Positions 34,731 to 46,690 of a stretch of DNA of 64,000 nt are shown here, piece after piece. Both the position numbers and the translations under genes were made by a program. The stretch is from Mesostigma viride (taxonomy: Eukaryota; Streptophyta; Mesostigmatophyceae; Mesostigmatales; Mesostigmataceae). Position 1 is the stretch's first letter, and every line of letters starts with the position of its first letter. Where the stretch lies: the NCBI GenBank assembly GCA_009746045.1, contig RPFO01000079.1:5800233-5864232 (forward strand), in the 5' to 3' direction. The notes beneath the pieces are model-generated. The model made no database searches and had not been told where the DNA came from. It saw only the letters and a program-made list of their open reading frames with translations.

Positions 34731-36099
34731 ACATGCCCGAATTTTTTGGCGCCAAAAAATTCGCGCCGGAACCGAAGGTCATAAATTTCACGTGCACGGT
34801 GCGCGCACCCCTTGCGGAAGTGGCCATGGCGACTGCGTTCAGGCGAAACTACCACACTAGGGCAGGCGAAATGCAAAAATTTTACTCGAATCTAAAAGAC
34901 GATGAGTTTATGATGTTAGTTTGTGGCGGACATCAGCTGATTTACAATATCGCTGTTGTTTTTTTATGCCATCGGCATGGGGGTAATCTGAATTTTTTAG
35001 TCGCGCGGAATAAAATAGAATTCATGATAGCGGCGGTAAAATCGCGGTTTTTAGGGTTGTTTTGACCGTGAAGCAGGCGTTAATACCCTTTGCATCGAAT
35101 TCTAAACCGAGCTGGTGCTTTTTGCCAGATTTTCGGCCATTATCGGTAAGTAATTGTTCAGACCTACGCAGTGCGTGTCTGACCTGTCCATGGAAGAACG
35201 GCGGTTGTTGCGCGCCTGGGCGAGGGATTTACGAGGGCGAGGTACAGATTTGTCGCGAATGTTATCTGCGATCAGTGCTTTCTTCTATGAGCTCATCGTT
35301 CGAGGTTTTTTGCGTTCTTTTTGGGCAGTTTCCGCCAGCTATCTCGCCGTCGCTTGCCGTTGTGCTGTCGAATACCTGGCAGCTTTAGATTGTTTTCGTT
35401 GATGTCGTGATCAGGGCCGCTTCAGTCGCAGCCTATAGCTCTTCGGGAAGGTATAAGGCATTTCATAAAACGTGTTCCGGCAAGGATGTTGTGCGTATGG
35501 ACGCTTCTTGTTGTGTGAGAGTGACGCACCCTCTCTTCGCAGCGGCATCACAGCGCTCATGCGCTGAAGGGCCGCCAATGGTTTCTTTGCATTTTATCGT
35601 GCAGGGATGGAAGTGATTTAGTGATGATGATGTTGGAGATATTGCATTTGTGTGACTGCATGTAGATAGCTTGTACCAATGGTTGTTTGAGCTTTCCTAT
35701 GTTATGATGATGTGACAAGACTACAATGTGCTGAGCCAACCATGGTTGACATGCATGACTGCATGCAAGCTATATATACCATGTTCCTACTTGGTTCCTT
35801 GCCCTCCATAGTCCCAGTTTGTCATCCATGCCGGGGAGGACAGTTTAGGAGGTGTTGTTGAGTTGATTAGCTTGGTTGTCATCAACCTTACACTCTAACC
35901 TAGGAGAAACATAGGAAATGCTGCTTAGGCATATTAGGGCTACCATCGTCAAGGCTATGAACATATTTACAAGGCTGGCCATGCTGGAGGGATGATGAAG
36001 ACATATGAGGTGCGTGGCCACCCCTTCGTACATTGTAAACATACTCAGCATGGTTTTGGTGCATGTTGGATGGCATATGAAGTGGCACTGTGGGGTTAC
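34731..36099. other. Unassigned sequence, no recognised gene
   Basis: Small open frames (for example plus 34733-35065 and 35062-35388) have no recognisable domain. The part after 35.6 kb is AT-richer and non-coding in character. Confidence 0.4.
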
Positions 36100-36780
36100 T
36101 GACTTACTGAGTGGTCCTTGGCGCCTTGTCAGGTGGTCATATAGGAAACCCATCAACTTGAGTAGTTCTTGTCACAATGACCCCCCACGTTGAGCATGCG
36201 TTGCCGTCAGCGTGCAAGAGTTAATTATGTGTGCTTGGGTCAGTTTGCAGATGTCCTTGATGAAGAAGGAGGTGCTAGTGTGGCTGAATGGTTACTCTAA
36301 TTTCCTTGTAGAGTCTACATGGGTGGCCGTCTTGGAATGGTTGTAACTTGGGCAGTTCTTGTCAGAATGGCGTCAAGCCTTGAACATAGGAGGTACCGTA
36401 TGTGCAGAGGTTGGCAGCATGTGGTTTGGCCAGTTTTTGCATGGTTTGGATGGATAAAGGGGTGTTTATGGTGTAAGATACACTAAAAAACCTCCCTTAG
36501 CTTCGTCACAGGTGGCTACCTAGGAAATCCATCAACTAGAGCTGCGCTCGTCAGAATGACCTGAAAATTTGGGGCTGCATGTCCCCCCACCTGTAATATT
36601 TGGGAATATATGGTGGAGCATGATATGATGTGTTAATGATTTGATTTTTTTTTTTTGGATTAAAAAAGTACCTGTTTTGCGGGAAATCCATCAACGTGAG
36701 TAAACATTCTTATTTCTTGGTCCCAATTAGGTAGAATTTCTCAAAAGTGGGGGAACTATGCGGGAATATATGATTTGGTC
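36100..36780 (+). repeat. Diverged tandem block with ATCAACTTGAGTAGTTCTTGTCAGAATGACC-type motif
   Basis: A motif resembling AGGAAACCCATCAACTTGAG followed by CTTGTCAGAATG recurs near 36145, 36345, 36510 and 36690 with increasing divergence, spaced about 165-200 bp. The remainder up to 37,160 has no recognised feature. Confidence 0.5.
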
Positions 36781-37199
36781 CCAATATGTTTGCCCATTGT
36801 CCTAGGGAAAATGTGACTAAAATAGCGTCTTTTTCTATTTTTAGCGCGTTACCGGTGTATGGTGGGGGCTAGTACCCCCCCCAAGTGGCTGGAAATTTTT
36901 TTTTTAATCATATTTATGGTCCCCAATCATCATTGGATTTTTTGCACATGCATAGGTATGGTTTCCAGAAAAGTGCCCTTTAGGCATGTCCCCTCCCGCT
37001 TCTGCTTGTATTCATTGAGAATGATAGATTACGGAGGTGAGATAGGCATGCAACATAAGGAAAAACCCGAGAACTGGGAGAATAACCCTGAAGAAATTAA
37101 TAGTAATCTGACACAGACATCCAAGGATCACGCCAGCGGCACAAGGTACAACTAACTATACATCACAAAACTACACGCATCAACAGCGCTGCCGGCCCA

Positions 37200-37290
37200 T
37201 CATGCATGCCTGGAAGGAATCTAGACCGCATGGGTCGCGACAAAGTCGGCCCGGGTGCGGCGGAATAACACATCAGCCACGCTTGATATT
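37200..37290 (-). pseudogene. 3'-terminal fragment of a second RLE-type LINE
   Basis: Minus-strand reading gives VADVLFRRTRADF then a stop shortly after. This corresponds to MADIMLRRTRADF at the C-terminus of the element at 38 kb. Only the last 20 or so codons are recognisable. Confidence 0.6.
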
Positions 37291-37304
37291 TATCCGGCCC
37301 TCGG

Positions 37305-37575
37305 CCACTATAGATTCTCTGCTGCCCCTGGGCGGCGTGGGCAACAACAACAACACCTGACTCAGGTCCACTGGCTTCCCTGGTCACATAACGCCCCCTA
37401 TTAGCCCTTCCGGCACCTGTCACCTTCACACCAGGGTGTGACCACCTTCATTAAGGATTCGCTGATACTCATTTCCCATTTCACCTCTCTGGTCCATAAT
37501 TGGATAATTAAAATACCCGGCATTTCCCCGAAAAACAACAACAACAACCTGAACAACAACAACAACAGTACTTGG
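37305..37575 (+). repeat. Two further (AAC)n-tailed fragments
   Basis: 37309-37353 carries GGCCACTATAGATTCTCTGC and GGGCGGCGTGGGCAACAAC, matching the insert at 29.23 kb. 37531-37574 carries AAC runs ending AACAGTACTTG, matching 29.28-29.30 kb. 37576-38037 is AT-rich and has no gene apart from the presumed 3' end of the next element. Confidence 0.55.
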
Positions 37576-38037
37576 TACCCCTTCAACTACAGTAGTTACC
37601 TAAGGATATTCCCATTGGTTAATAAAAATACCCATTTACCCTTGATTTATCCGGCGGGAAAAAAAACCTGCCAACGGGGTCACGTAGTCCAGTTGGAAAA
37701 AAGCCAGGGTCCGCGGAGTCTTATCAAAGAGACCGACAACCTGCGCATCATGGTCATCAGAATGATGATCAGAATGACGGGACCTCATGTAGTATACCCG
37801 GGTCAGTAGTTATCTAATCTAGTAGTATATTCTGATCTAGTCTAGTAGTATATGTGTAGGGGTATATTAATTCAGTAATATATTCTGATCAGTAATATAT
37901 ATTTAAAAAATATAATTACTTACAACAGAGTGAAATCACTCAAACCAAAGCAAACGCCCAGCTATAAACCTATATACAGAGCCATGTCAAAGCTCTATAC
38001 TACGATAAGACCAATGGAAACGCCTAACGGGAGGAAC

Positions 38038-41000
38038 CTAATAGCCCTGCTGCACCGCAAAATCAGCCCGCGTACGGCGGAGCATGATGTCAGCCATGGC
38101 CCGAGTCAGCGCCACCGACAAGCGCTGACGCCAATATGACGTCCAGGTCCGCGCCGACCATGGGGCCCGCTGGCCCTCCAGGTCCAGCCGGTCCTCCCGG
38201 AGCCGGCAACACTCCTTGAAGAAGGCGGAGGTCAGGGGCCCCATGGCCCCAAACTCCTCCAGGACAAAGGGCACCACACGATGGTGCCCGACGTCGCCGT
38301 AGGCCAGGAGCTTGGCCCGCTCCGCCCGGTCCGCCGTGTAACCTGCCGTGAGGGAGGCCCCAGCCACGTGGCTAAGAGCCAAGGGCCGCGCCACCGAAAC
38401 GTCAATAAGCAGATGCCGGCCACCCCCCTCAAAGTCCAGCACCACGATGTCAGGCCGGTGGTTGGGGGAATAGAAGGCAGCGCCATCCGCATCCTCGGAC
38501 CGGATGTTCGCGTGGGGGAAACCGACCGAATCATGGCGAGCACCACCGTCAGGAGGACAGTGTGCAAATACAAATACCAATTCTGATTCTGTTGGCCCCC
38601 CATGCAGGCAAGGTAGTGAGTCCCCGTGGGATCCAGCGGCTGCCCACAGCTACCACAAGGCCGCCCGGCCGGAACAAGAGGCTGCGGGGCAAATAGCTGG
38701 TGCCGGAGCGCCACCGAGTAGTGGCTGGGAGCCAAGGCGAATGGGGGGGCCATGGGAAGAGCACGAAGGTACGCCGAGCCCACACTCCGCAAGGAAAGCG
38801 AGAACAGCCACGCACGTCCCTGGGCGTTGAGGTCCGCGAAAAGAGCAATCCAATCAGCCGTGTGCAGAATACCCGCGTAGGTTTTCTGGTGTTTATCGAT
38901 GACGCGAGCAGGGAATGCGGCGGGAGATTGAACGGAGGCGACCGAGGGAGTGCCGCGAGGGAGGTGGCGCTGTACCGCCTGAGCGGCACGGACGGGAGAA
39001 CAGGCCTGCTGGATCTCAGCATAGGCCTCCTGGATGGCGGTGACGAAGGGCAAAGGGCTGCTGGGGTCCAGGAGGTCAGGCGCTGCTGTTGCCAAAAGGG
39101 GCAGGAGCCGGCAGCTTTCCGCCCACGACTGAGCGACGGAGCCCAAAAATGCTGCTGGGGCCAGCCGGGCGGCACGAGTCAGACCGCAGCCACCCATCCG
39201 TGCAGGCAGGGAGGCAATGCGAATAGCATGTGGCGGGAGGTCGGGGCCCGGGACCAGCTGCGCCAAGGCCGACTGGATGCGTTCGTCGTGGCCCTCGGCG
39301 GCCAGCCGGACCTGAGCCGGAAGAGCGCCCCGGAGCCAGTGAACGACGCGAGGGTGAGCGCAAAACCACAGAAGCAGACCCTTGGTCTGCGAATCATGAA
39401 GGCGCGCAATCAAGGGCAGTACCTCAGTGCGTGCCTCGAGGGCGGCCCGCAGAGCATCGATGACAAACGCGGGGTCGCCAACCGGAACGCCGAGGACATC
39501 CAACCCATGGAGGCGCTCGTCCCGGCCCAAGAGCTGGGGCGGAAAGCCGGAGCAATCACCTTGGGGCGAGTACACCGCGCACTTGGCCAGGGTCAACTGG
39601 AGGTTGATGTCGGCCACCGCGGTCTGCAGTGCCAGCAGAGCCGCGGTGGTGTCCGGCACAGGGCCCAGAAGGTAGATATCATCCAAGTAGGCCTGAATAG
39701 CGACCGCCGGGTGGGCAGCATGGACCGCTTGGAGGCAACCCTGGAGGGGGGCGGCAAAGTACAGGGGTCCCAGGGGGTCCCCTTGCTGGGTGCCCGACCG
39801 CGACAGCAGGCCGCCGCGAGTGCCGTCCTCCATGATGTGAACCAGTTGGCCGGGCTGGCCGTAGCACACGGCTGTCCAAGCGTACAAGTCCTCGAAGGAC
39901 TCCATGACGGCCGCAAACATGCTGGCGCGGGACAGACTGTTGAACGCGTTGTGGCAGTCGACCTTGACGACAGCGTGGGTGGGGTGGGCCTCGAGGTAGG
40001 CCTGCACCGAATGGATGAGGATATCCGCCCCGCCTGGAGTCGTCACCCCCAGCTGGGCCGCCACCGAGGTCTCACCCGCTGCGAGGGGCGGGCAGAAAAA
40101 GGCACGGAGCTCGGGCGCCTTTTGGCGGCAGATCACTTTGCCCACGAGCTTGCGGAGCACCTCACCGCAGGCGATCGGGCGCACCTTGCCCTCGGGGGGG
40201 GCAAGACACCCTTGAGCAGAGCGAGGAGGCGAGCGCCCGCTAACCACTCGCGCGCAGCGGGAGGAACGCGACCAGCCGCCAGGTCAATGAGGGTGTCAAA
40301 GAGAATGTCCTCGCCCCCATGCCCCACCAGGACCTCCAAGTGCTCGTAGCGCCAGCCCGACGGCCCGGTAGAGGAAGCCCGCGGGACCGCACGCATCACC
40401 TCCAGGAAGCAGTCGCGGTCCAGCCGGAGGGGGGCCGGCAGGGGGTCCGGCACGGGCAGCTGGAATCCGGGCTCCGCAGGGTGAAGAGCCTCCAAGGCCG
40501 CCAGGGTAGCCGCATTGGCGGGGGCCAGCTTGGCCATTTCCAAGCGGGTCATGGCCCGGCTGAGCTGCCCCTCGCGGACGAGGCGGATGACGTCGGCGGC
40601 CACCCGCTCGAAGTTGACCTCCCCCGACAGCCGGGCCGTGCGCGGGGGCGGCACGCCAAACAGCCCCTCCCAGTCCCCCTGCAGAAAGCGTCGGCAACGG
40701 GCAATAACCGCACCCTGGAGGCCGCGCACACCACGCCCGAGAGGGGTGAGGAGCAGGCGGGGGGTCACCATGTGCAGTTTAAAGCCCAGCGGGTCGTCCG
40801 GAGCGGCGTGCATGCGCCGGAGAGAAACGATTGCACATTGCGCGAAAAGGCTACGCGCGCGGTGGGGGAGGTCGGTCAGGGTAGACGTCGGGTTGATGGC
40901 GCATGCATCCCAGGGAACCGTGTCAAGCCAACGCCAACTGGCCGAGTAGTCGGGCGGCGGGGGCTGGGAGCCGGTGGGAGCCGAGGCGGGAGGGGGGAGG

Positions 41001-41850
41001 GGGCCGGGACTGCTGGCCGGTTGAGGGGCCGTTGAGCAACACAGGCGCGCGCGTGCTGAGCGCGCCCGTGAATGGAGTACACCCGCTGGCAGTGAGCTTC
41101 CGGGCACCGGTAACAGCTCATGGCCTGCAGATCCGCCGCGCCGAGATCGGGGTGCACAGCGCGAAGGTGCTGGCAGAGGAGGTTACGGTTGTGGAACACA
41201 CCAGCACACGGGGACCCCGTGGGAAGCAGCACGGCACACCGGTGAAGGCCGTCGGCGGGCGCTGAGTGGCGGGGAGCGGCGCCAGCAAAGGCAGGACGTG
41301 GGGCCTGCGGCGTCTCCCCAGCCGGGCCGGCAGGCGCGCGCACCACGACCCGACCAGCGCCCGGCATGCCCGCCGGGGCCACGGAGGAGGCAGTGCCCAC
41401 CGGGGAGACCCCCAGCGGAGGGGGATCGAGAACGCCGGCGCCCCTCCCAGGGGGACTCGCCAGCGCGCCCGCGACCACCCCAGGCCCCGGCAACGAGGCC
41501 GGGGGCGGCGGCCGAGGGGTCGGGGAGGCAGCTGGCCCCGGGGCCCGGTGGGGACCCGGCAGGGGACCCAGCGAGACCGGGGGCGGGCCGAGAGGAAGCG
41601 CAGTCCCAGGGGGCGGCACAACAGCCCGGCACAACGGGCAGCGCGGCACGGAGTGGAGCAAGCTGCGCGCGATGCACGCTTGATGGAATGTGTGGCCGCA
41701 CGCGGGCAGGCGACACAAGCCATCCCCCGGCCGGAAGGGCTCAAGGCAGATGGCACAGGAGCCCGACTCTGGGTCGTCCCCCTCCAGAAGGGACCGGACA
41801 TGAGGGGGGGGCGGGTCCCAGCCGGCCAGTAATATATATGTGTACGCCAT
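38038..41850 (-). CDS. Non-LTR retrotransposon polyprotein: RING-H2, zinc fingers, reverse transcriptase, RLE (frameshifted)
   Basis: Reads 5' to 3' on the minus strand from MAYTYILLAG at 41850. Domains in order: RING-H2 finger (CAICLEPF ... CGHTFHQACIA ... CPLC, about 41760-41620); Pro-rich linker; two C2H2-like fingers (CAGVFHNRNLLCQHLRAVH and CPEAHCQRVYSIHGRAQH); and a thumb-to-palm reverse transcriptase with STGPSGWRYEHL, KVDCHNAFNSLSR, GTQQGDPLGPLYFA and catalytic AYLDDIYLLG. Then a CCHC knuckle (CGSCGQPLDPTGTHYLAC) and a restriction-like endonuclease core RPDIVVLDFE...LLIDVSVARP, as in R2-like early-branching LINEs. The frame changes near 41.0, 40.2 and 38.53 kb, at G or C runs. This means either recent decay or base-calling error. 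It would replicate by target-primed reverse transcription. The true 5' end is unclear because the frame begins at a junction with another element. Confidence 0.85.
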
Positions 41851-41853
41851 GCG

Positions 41854-43470
41854 AGGTAGCCATGGCTGACGGCGGAGCTCATAACTTTCACGTTTGGGCA
41901 CCAAATTCGGCCGTGAATATCACAATCGCTTCGTCTTTCTAAGACGCACACGCTGATATAATTTCCCAAAGCTATTACGCAATATACGATGAGCAAACGC
42001 CTCTCGACGCAACGCAGCCTGGCGGCTGCGCTCGGCAATGAAAATACGCCTGCAGCTTCGGCTGCAGCTTCGCATACCGGCCGGCCCAGATGGCAACGGT
42101 GACACTAGTAGTGCACTGGTGCTCGCCCAGCCTCCCGGGCTCGCCTCGCCATCAGCATCGCCTGAACCTAAGCGCACTAGTCGCTCTGCTGAGCCGCCCT
42201 GGGAAGAGCGCTCCTTTGACGTCAACAGCCCCGGCTTCTGGCAGCGCAGCCCCGGTTGGTTCATGGAAGACATGTTTTACGGCAATCACGCCTCGCTTCT
42301 AGCCCTGTGCGTGTACCTCACGTCCCACAACCGTGGCCGCTGGCCTGGTGACGGCAAGCTTGTCGACCCCGCCGAGGCTCTCCCAATCATTCACCGCATG
42401 CCTCGCCCCCGGCTTCAACGCTTCGCCCTCTGCTCCCTTGTTGGACGCTCCGAATCCGAGATCTGGGCTTCCCCACCGCCCCCCCCCACCTTCCCCACCG
42501 AAGCCACCATCCGCACCCTCCTCAAGGAAGCTTTCGAGCAGCACGTGACCCCTCTTGCCGCAGATGTGGCGGCACTTGGCGGCACGCTGGCTGCTGAGCT
42601 CCCCACCATCCCCACCGCTACCGCCACCCTCCTCGCCTCCACCTCCCCCCCCCCTCCGTCTCCACCGACTCCATCACCGCCCAGCTCCGCGACATCGACC
42701 AGCGCCTCAAGGATAATGCAATCGCTATCGAGGTCTTGCAGAACACAGCAGGCCTCACCGCCCAGGCAGTGAAGGACATTGCCGCCAAGCCAGCCCCGGC
42801 TGGCCTGGCCGGCGATGCTCCTCCCATCACGACCTGGGCGGACATGCTTAAGCAACATACCACCTCCACCACCTCCGCCGTCGCAGCCCAGCTCCAGCGG
42901 CAGACGCTTGACCTCCGCGAGGAGGCCGAGCTCGCCAAGCGCAGCCTCAACGCCATACTCAAGAACTTCGACATGGAATCAGGTGAGAATTCCGAGAAGC
43001 TTGCACGTGCGTTTGAGAGCAAAATCCTTGCACGCATGGGCCTTCTTGGTGAGATCAAGCTGACCGCCCACCGCCTCCCCCGCGCGCGGGGTAAGGCAGG
43101 GGCGCCCCCGCTTCTTTTCATCTTTGATAGCCCAGCGGACAAGATTTCGTTCCTCCGACGCCGCAAGCGGCTCGAGAATACTCACTTCACCGTGGACGAC
43201 GACTTGACCCTGGCACAGCAACAACGGCGACGGGAGCTATGGCCGACCTACCTCCAGCTCCGGCAGACCAAGGCGGGCCAGCCGGTGTACTGGAAGGGGG
43301 CGGCCATCTAGTACGTCGGCCACAAGCCCTGGCAAGCGACCCCCTCGACCACTGCGGCCCCAGCAACTCCAGCCCCAGCCTAGGGGAATACAGCAGTAGT
43401 GTAGAATAGTTAGACAGTGGCCTTGTACATGCCCGCCTACTACAGGCACTATACCAGCTTAGGCCTAGCC
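41854..43470 (+). mobile_element. LINE ORF1-type element, copy 1
   Basis: Begins GAGGTAGCCATGGCTGACGG and ends near CCAGCTTAGGCCTAGCC. The same sequence, more decayed, is found at 45585-46191 continued at 53774-54950. It sits head-to-head with the retrotransposon at 38.0-41.85 kb, their 5' ends being within a few bases. Confidence 0.7.
41989..43311 (+). CDS. ORF1-like RNA-binding protein of a LINE (two frame changes)
   Basis: A candidate start MSKRLSTQRSLAAALGNEN at 41989 changes frame near 42075 into the long stretch SPGFWQRSPGWFMEDMFYGN. A second change near 42650, in a run of C, leads to the C-terminal part. That part has a predicted coiled coil (LREEAELAKRSLNAILKNFD) and a C-terminal domain with FIFDSPADKISFLRRRKRLE, VDDDLTLAQQQRRRELWPTY and QPVYWKGAAI. 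This pattern (basic helix, D-L-T-x-x-Q-x-x-R, final hydrophobic strand) resembles the L1 ORF1p C-terminal domain. It would act as nucleic-acid chaperone in a retrotransposition particle. No reverse transcriptase follows on this strand. Confidence 0.6.
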
Positions 43471-44095
43471 TTTTTAGTCATGTCGTGTACAAACAGGTCG
43501 TGGACCGGCTGGATCGCATAGTATCTCCGCACATCTGAACCCTGTGATGCCAGATCTCCTTTGCGGCCGTTCCGAGCTTGGCACTGGATTCGTTGTCCAC
43601 ATCGTCGCGTCGCTGCCGCAACACGATGTTTTCTGGCATCCGCGGGCTTTTGGTTCCCGCCGCACATTTGAAAGTGCTGTCCTCCGGCTTTTTGCCTTTG
43701 CACCGTGTGCAGTTCTTGGACGTTTGGAATCATGGCATGGCTAACGTGATGACTGACTAGCTAGACCTTTTCAGTGGTTTTCCATTTGCGGGTATTTCCT
43801 CGTAAATGGTGGGAGAGCGATCGCAGCAATGGTGCTCACCACTAGACACTCCCGGCCAGTTAGGCTAGAAACACACGCCCTGATCAAGCATGCTGTTTCC
43901 GGCCCCACCGTCTAGGTCATCTAGTCGCTCCACACGTAAGCCAGCCATAATTTCAATTCACAAGGATACACATTTCCATCACCATTCATCTTCATCATCC
44001 TGAACGACTCGAAAACGCGGAAAAGATGACGGCAGGCTCGAGCTACCATGGTCCGGATTCTCCCGATTTCTGGCCTGCGCTGGTTGTCTCTTTGA
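43470..44095 (-). repeat. Dispersed repeat rep-A, copy A (uninterrupted)
   Basis: Reverse complement of 55,535-56,011 plus 57,344-57,390. Shared landmarks are AACCAGCGCAGGCCAGAAAT, ACCATGGTAGCTCGAGCCTG and ATTTACGAGGAAATACCCGC. One frame on the minus strand reads NCTRCKGKKPEDSTFKCAAG and continues for about 80 codons. The cysteine spacing suggests a zinc ribbon, but I do not recognise the protein. It contains the empty version of the LINE insertion site (about 43615-43629). Confidence 0.75.
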
Positions 44096-44470
44096 TGTAC
44101 ATGTGTGCCTATGATGAGCCACCCTCCAGATGCCTAGCTTTATTTAATTATGCAGTGCCCGGCCATGCAGGGAGTAACTCTCTGCTGAGACGCCATGCCC
44201 TAGCTTTTTGTATAGCTATGCTGATCTTCCCCCCCATGACAGGCTCCCCCTTCGCTGGGCATAGCTTGAAGATCATGGGGATGCAAGTGCCCTGGTGCAC
44301 CTAGAGCAAGGGTCCTTTACATCCCCACCCTTGCAGGAAGTAGCTTAGGATGTATGATAGGCCATATGCTCCCCTCTCAGGGGCTATGTGCTACATATAC
44401 TCCCAACGGAGTTATGTTACAATTCAATTCAATTCAATTCAATATATGTGTAGAATTATCTAATTTTAAA
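44096..44470 (+). repeat. LINE 3'-end-like sequence with AATTC tail
   Basis: Contains CATATGCTCCCCTCTCAGGG, then CTACATATACTCCCAACGGA and a (CAATT)n run. Two related copies at 57.40-57.54 kb end in ATTA and AAGT runs. Confidence 0.5.
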
Positions 44471-45584
44471 CTAGCTAGTAATCTTGCGAATTCACCCCGC
44501 CGGCCGGGCGCCGGCTACTGACGGACAGACACGGCTAGTCGCTGGTACGCCGTCATCATATCCGATCATGCTCAAGGCGGCTGGCCCCGCCGCGGCTCAC
44601 TCAAGGCAGTGCGGGGCGCCAGCCCAGCCCGGCCGGCCGGGCGCCCTCATGCCGGCTCCGTCATGGTGAGCGGCCGTTAGTCCGCCGGTCAGCCGTCATC
44701 ATTGGGGCCCGCCGCCCGGGCATCGGGTTGCAGTGCGGCCTCAGTGATGCCATGTGATTGATGCGTGCGGCCTCAGTCGGTCAGTTAATTCCCGGCCCGC
44801 CGTACGGCCATGACGGACCGCGGTGCCATCAAGATCCAGCGCATAATAAGTAAGTAGTAAGCCGCACCGCGGCCGGCTTGCGTCGGTGTCATGCGCATGG
44901 GCGGGCACTTGCCACGGAGCCGTACCACTACTATGCTAATAATCTCATTAGAAAAAAATTAATACACGAAAGTTACAAAGATGATCGTCTGCGTCATGCC
45001 CCAACCATATTACTGACTTAAGTGAGACGATATAGTCACTAGAGGGGGATATAATTGTCCTCATCTGAGCTGTCCTCTACTGTAATGGCAGACGAGGCGG
45101 TAGTGTAGCGGCTATTATCCTCAAGGGCAATAACCTCCACCTCTGGACTTCTACCCTGCATCATCCAGGTCACGAGTAGCCTCATAGTAGCTCACTCATC
45201 TAACTAACTACACTCCGTCCGTCATGCCTGAGCTGCCGGCCGGGTCCATGTCTAGTCTGCAGGCCCGCATAGCCGGTGAGGCCGGTGAGGAGAAGAACCT
45301 TGACAAGATCCCGTTTCTCAGTTGAGTCGGCACGTGAGCCCAACTGAAGGGCTGGCCCTCGGGGTAGCAACGCCGGGTGGACCAGGCGTGGCCGCCTCTC
45401 CGGGGGCCGATATGTCGTCCTCATGTGATGAGGAGAGAGCGCGCTCTGTGGCCTGCCCACTTAGGGCTGAGTGAGAGAAGCTAGTAGGGCGCCAGGGCTC
45501 CCTTCTTCTCATTGTGTATAATAGGGTTGAAGGCTCCTTTGGTACATATAAACCATCACGGGGCCTGGTACGAGCCACAACTTG
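44471..45584. other. GC-rich unassigned sequence
   Basis: No recognised coding region. 44.88-45.00 kb shares GGTGTCATGCGCA, GCCACGGAG and ATCTCATTAGAAAAAA motifs with 57.56-57.63 kb, indicating another dispersed repeat. Confidence 0.4.
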
Positions 45585-46191
45585 AGCCACGAGGTAGCCA
45601 TGGCTGACGGCGGAGCTCATAACTTTAACGTTTGGGCACCAAATTCGGCCGTGAATATCACAACCGCTTCGTCTTTCTAAGACGCACACACTGATATAAT
45701 TTTCCGAATCGCTATTACGCAATGTATGACGAGCAAGTTTACGCTCCTCTACGCAACGCAGCCTGGCGGCTGCGCTAAGCCCTGAAAATACGTCTGCAGC
45801 TCCGCGGCTGCAGCTTCGCCCTTAGCTAGGCCCGGAAGGCAGCGGTGATCTGTCCACTAGTCGCGCACTGGTGGTTGCCCAGCAAGCCCCCCACCAAGCT
45901 TGCCTCGCCATCTGCATGATTCGCGCGCGAGCCTAAACGCATGCAGCCGCCCTGAGGAATCGCCCCCTGCCGACCGAACCGAGCTGGAAGGAAGTCGACT
46001 TTGACGTCACCTCAGCCACATGGTGGACACCGGCTCTGTCAAGCCGACCCTAGCCGCCCTTTCATGCACGCCCTGTTCTACGGGTCGCGCACCTCGCTTC
46101 TTGCCCTGCATATCAGTGTGCCAGCACCTTTTCGTCCTCGGTCGCCTCATTCCACCTGGCCGCGTGGTCGGTGCTTCACATGCGCAGCCTC
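45585..46191 (+). pseudogene. LINE ORF1-type element, copy 2, left part
   Basis: Matches copy 1 from GAGGTAGCCATGGCTGACGG through the FDV and ALFYGSRTSLLALH region. It is broken by stops and frame changes and then interrupted at 46191 by the 7.6-kb DNA transposon. The right part resumes at 53774. Confidence 0.75.
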
Positions 46192-46216
46192 CCTAGCCTA
46201 ATATGGATTTGTACTA
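46192..46216 (+). repeat. Left terminal inverted repeat
   Basis: 25 bp, starting CCTAGCCTAATATGG; perfect partner at 53749-53773. Confidence 0.88.
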
Positions 46217-46299
46217 CAGCACTAGTACAAATTGGTTTTTTTTCAACATTGTTATTTAATGCCTCTCATAGGTCCAAAGCATGGAGGTCAGTGTCCCAA

Positions 46300-46690
46300 C
46301 ATGTGGTGACACCGTGACACCGTGACACCGTGACACCGTGACACCATGACATCACAACACTAGCATTTCACAGTTTGTATGATGTCACATGGTAATGTGA
46401 CGTTCAGCACTGGTATCATGATGTCCACATGTAAGCTAAAGCGCTGCCCAACATGACGTGACACCGTGACATCATGACACCGTGACATCGTGACACCGTG
46501 ACACCGTGACATCACAACACTAGCTAGCATTTCACAGTTTGTATGATGTCACAAGGTAATGTGATGTACAGCACTGATATCATGATGTCCACATGTAAGC
46601 TGAAGCGCTGCCCAACATGACGTGACACCGCACGACATCATGACACCGTGACATCGTGACACCGTGACATCGTGACACCGTGACATTGAA
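46300..46690. repeat. Left subterminal arrays of the 8-bp motif GTGACACC
   Basis: Three clusters (about 46306-46352, 46457-46513, 46620-46686) are separated by two copies of a spacer of about 120 bp with ACACTAGCATTTCACAGTTT. In the inward direction the motif reads GTGACACC, the same as from the right end. Confidence 0.9.

Noticed and set aside
41862-41942. Conserved 26-codon upstream frame (MADGGAHNFHVWAPNSAVNI) in both ORF1 element copies
   Set aside because: The two differences that alter codons between copies are both non-synonymous, so there is no sign of protein constraint; more likely untranslated leader sequence.
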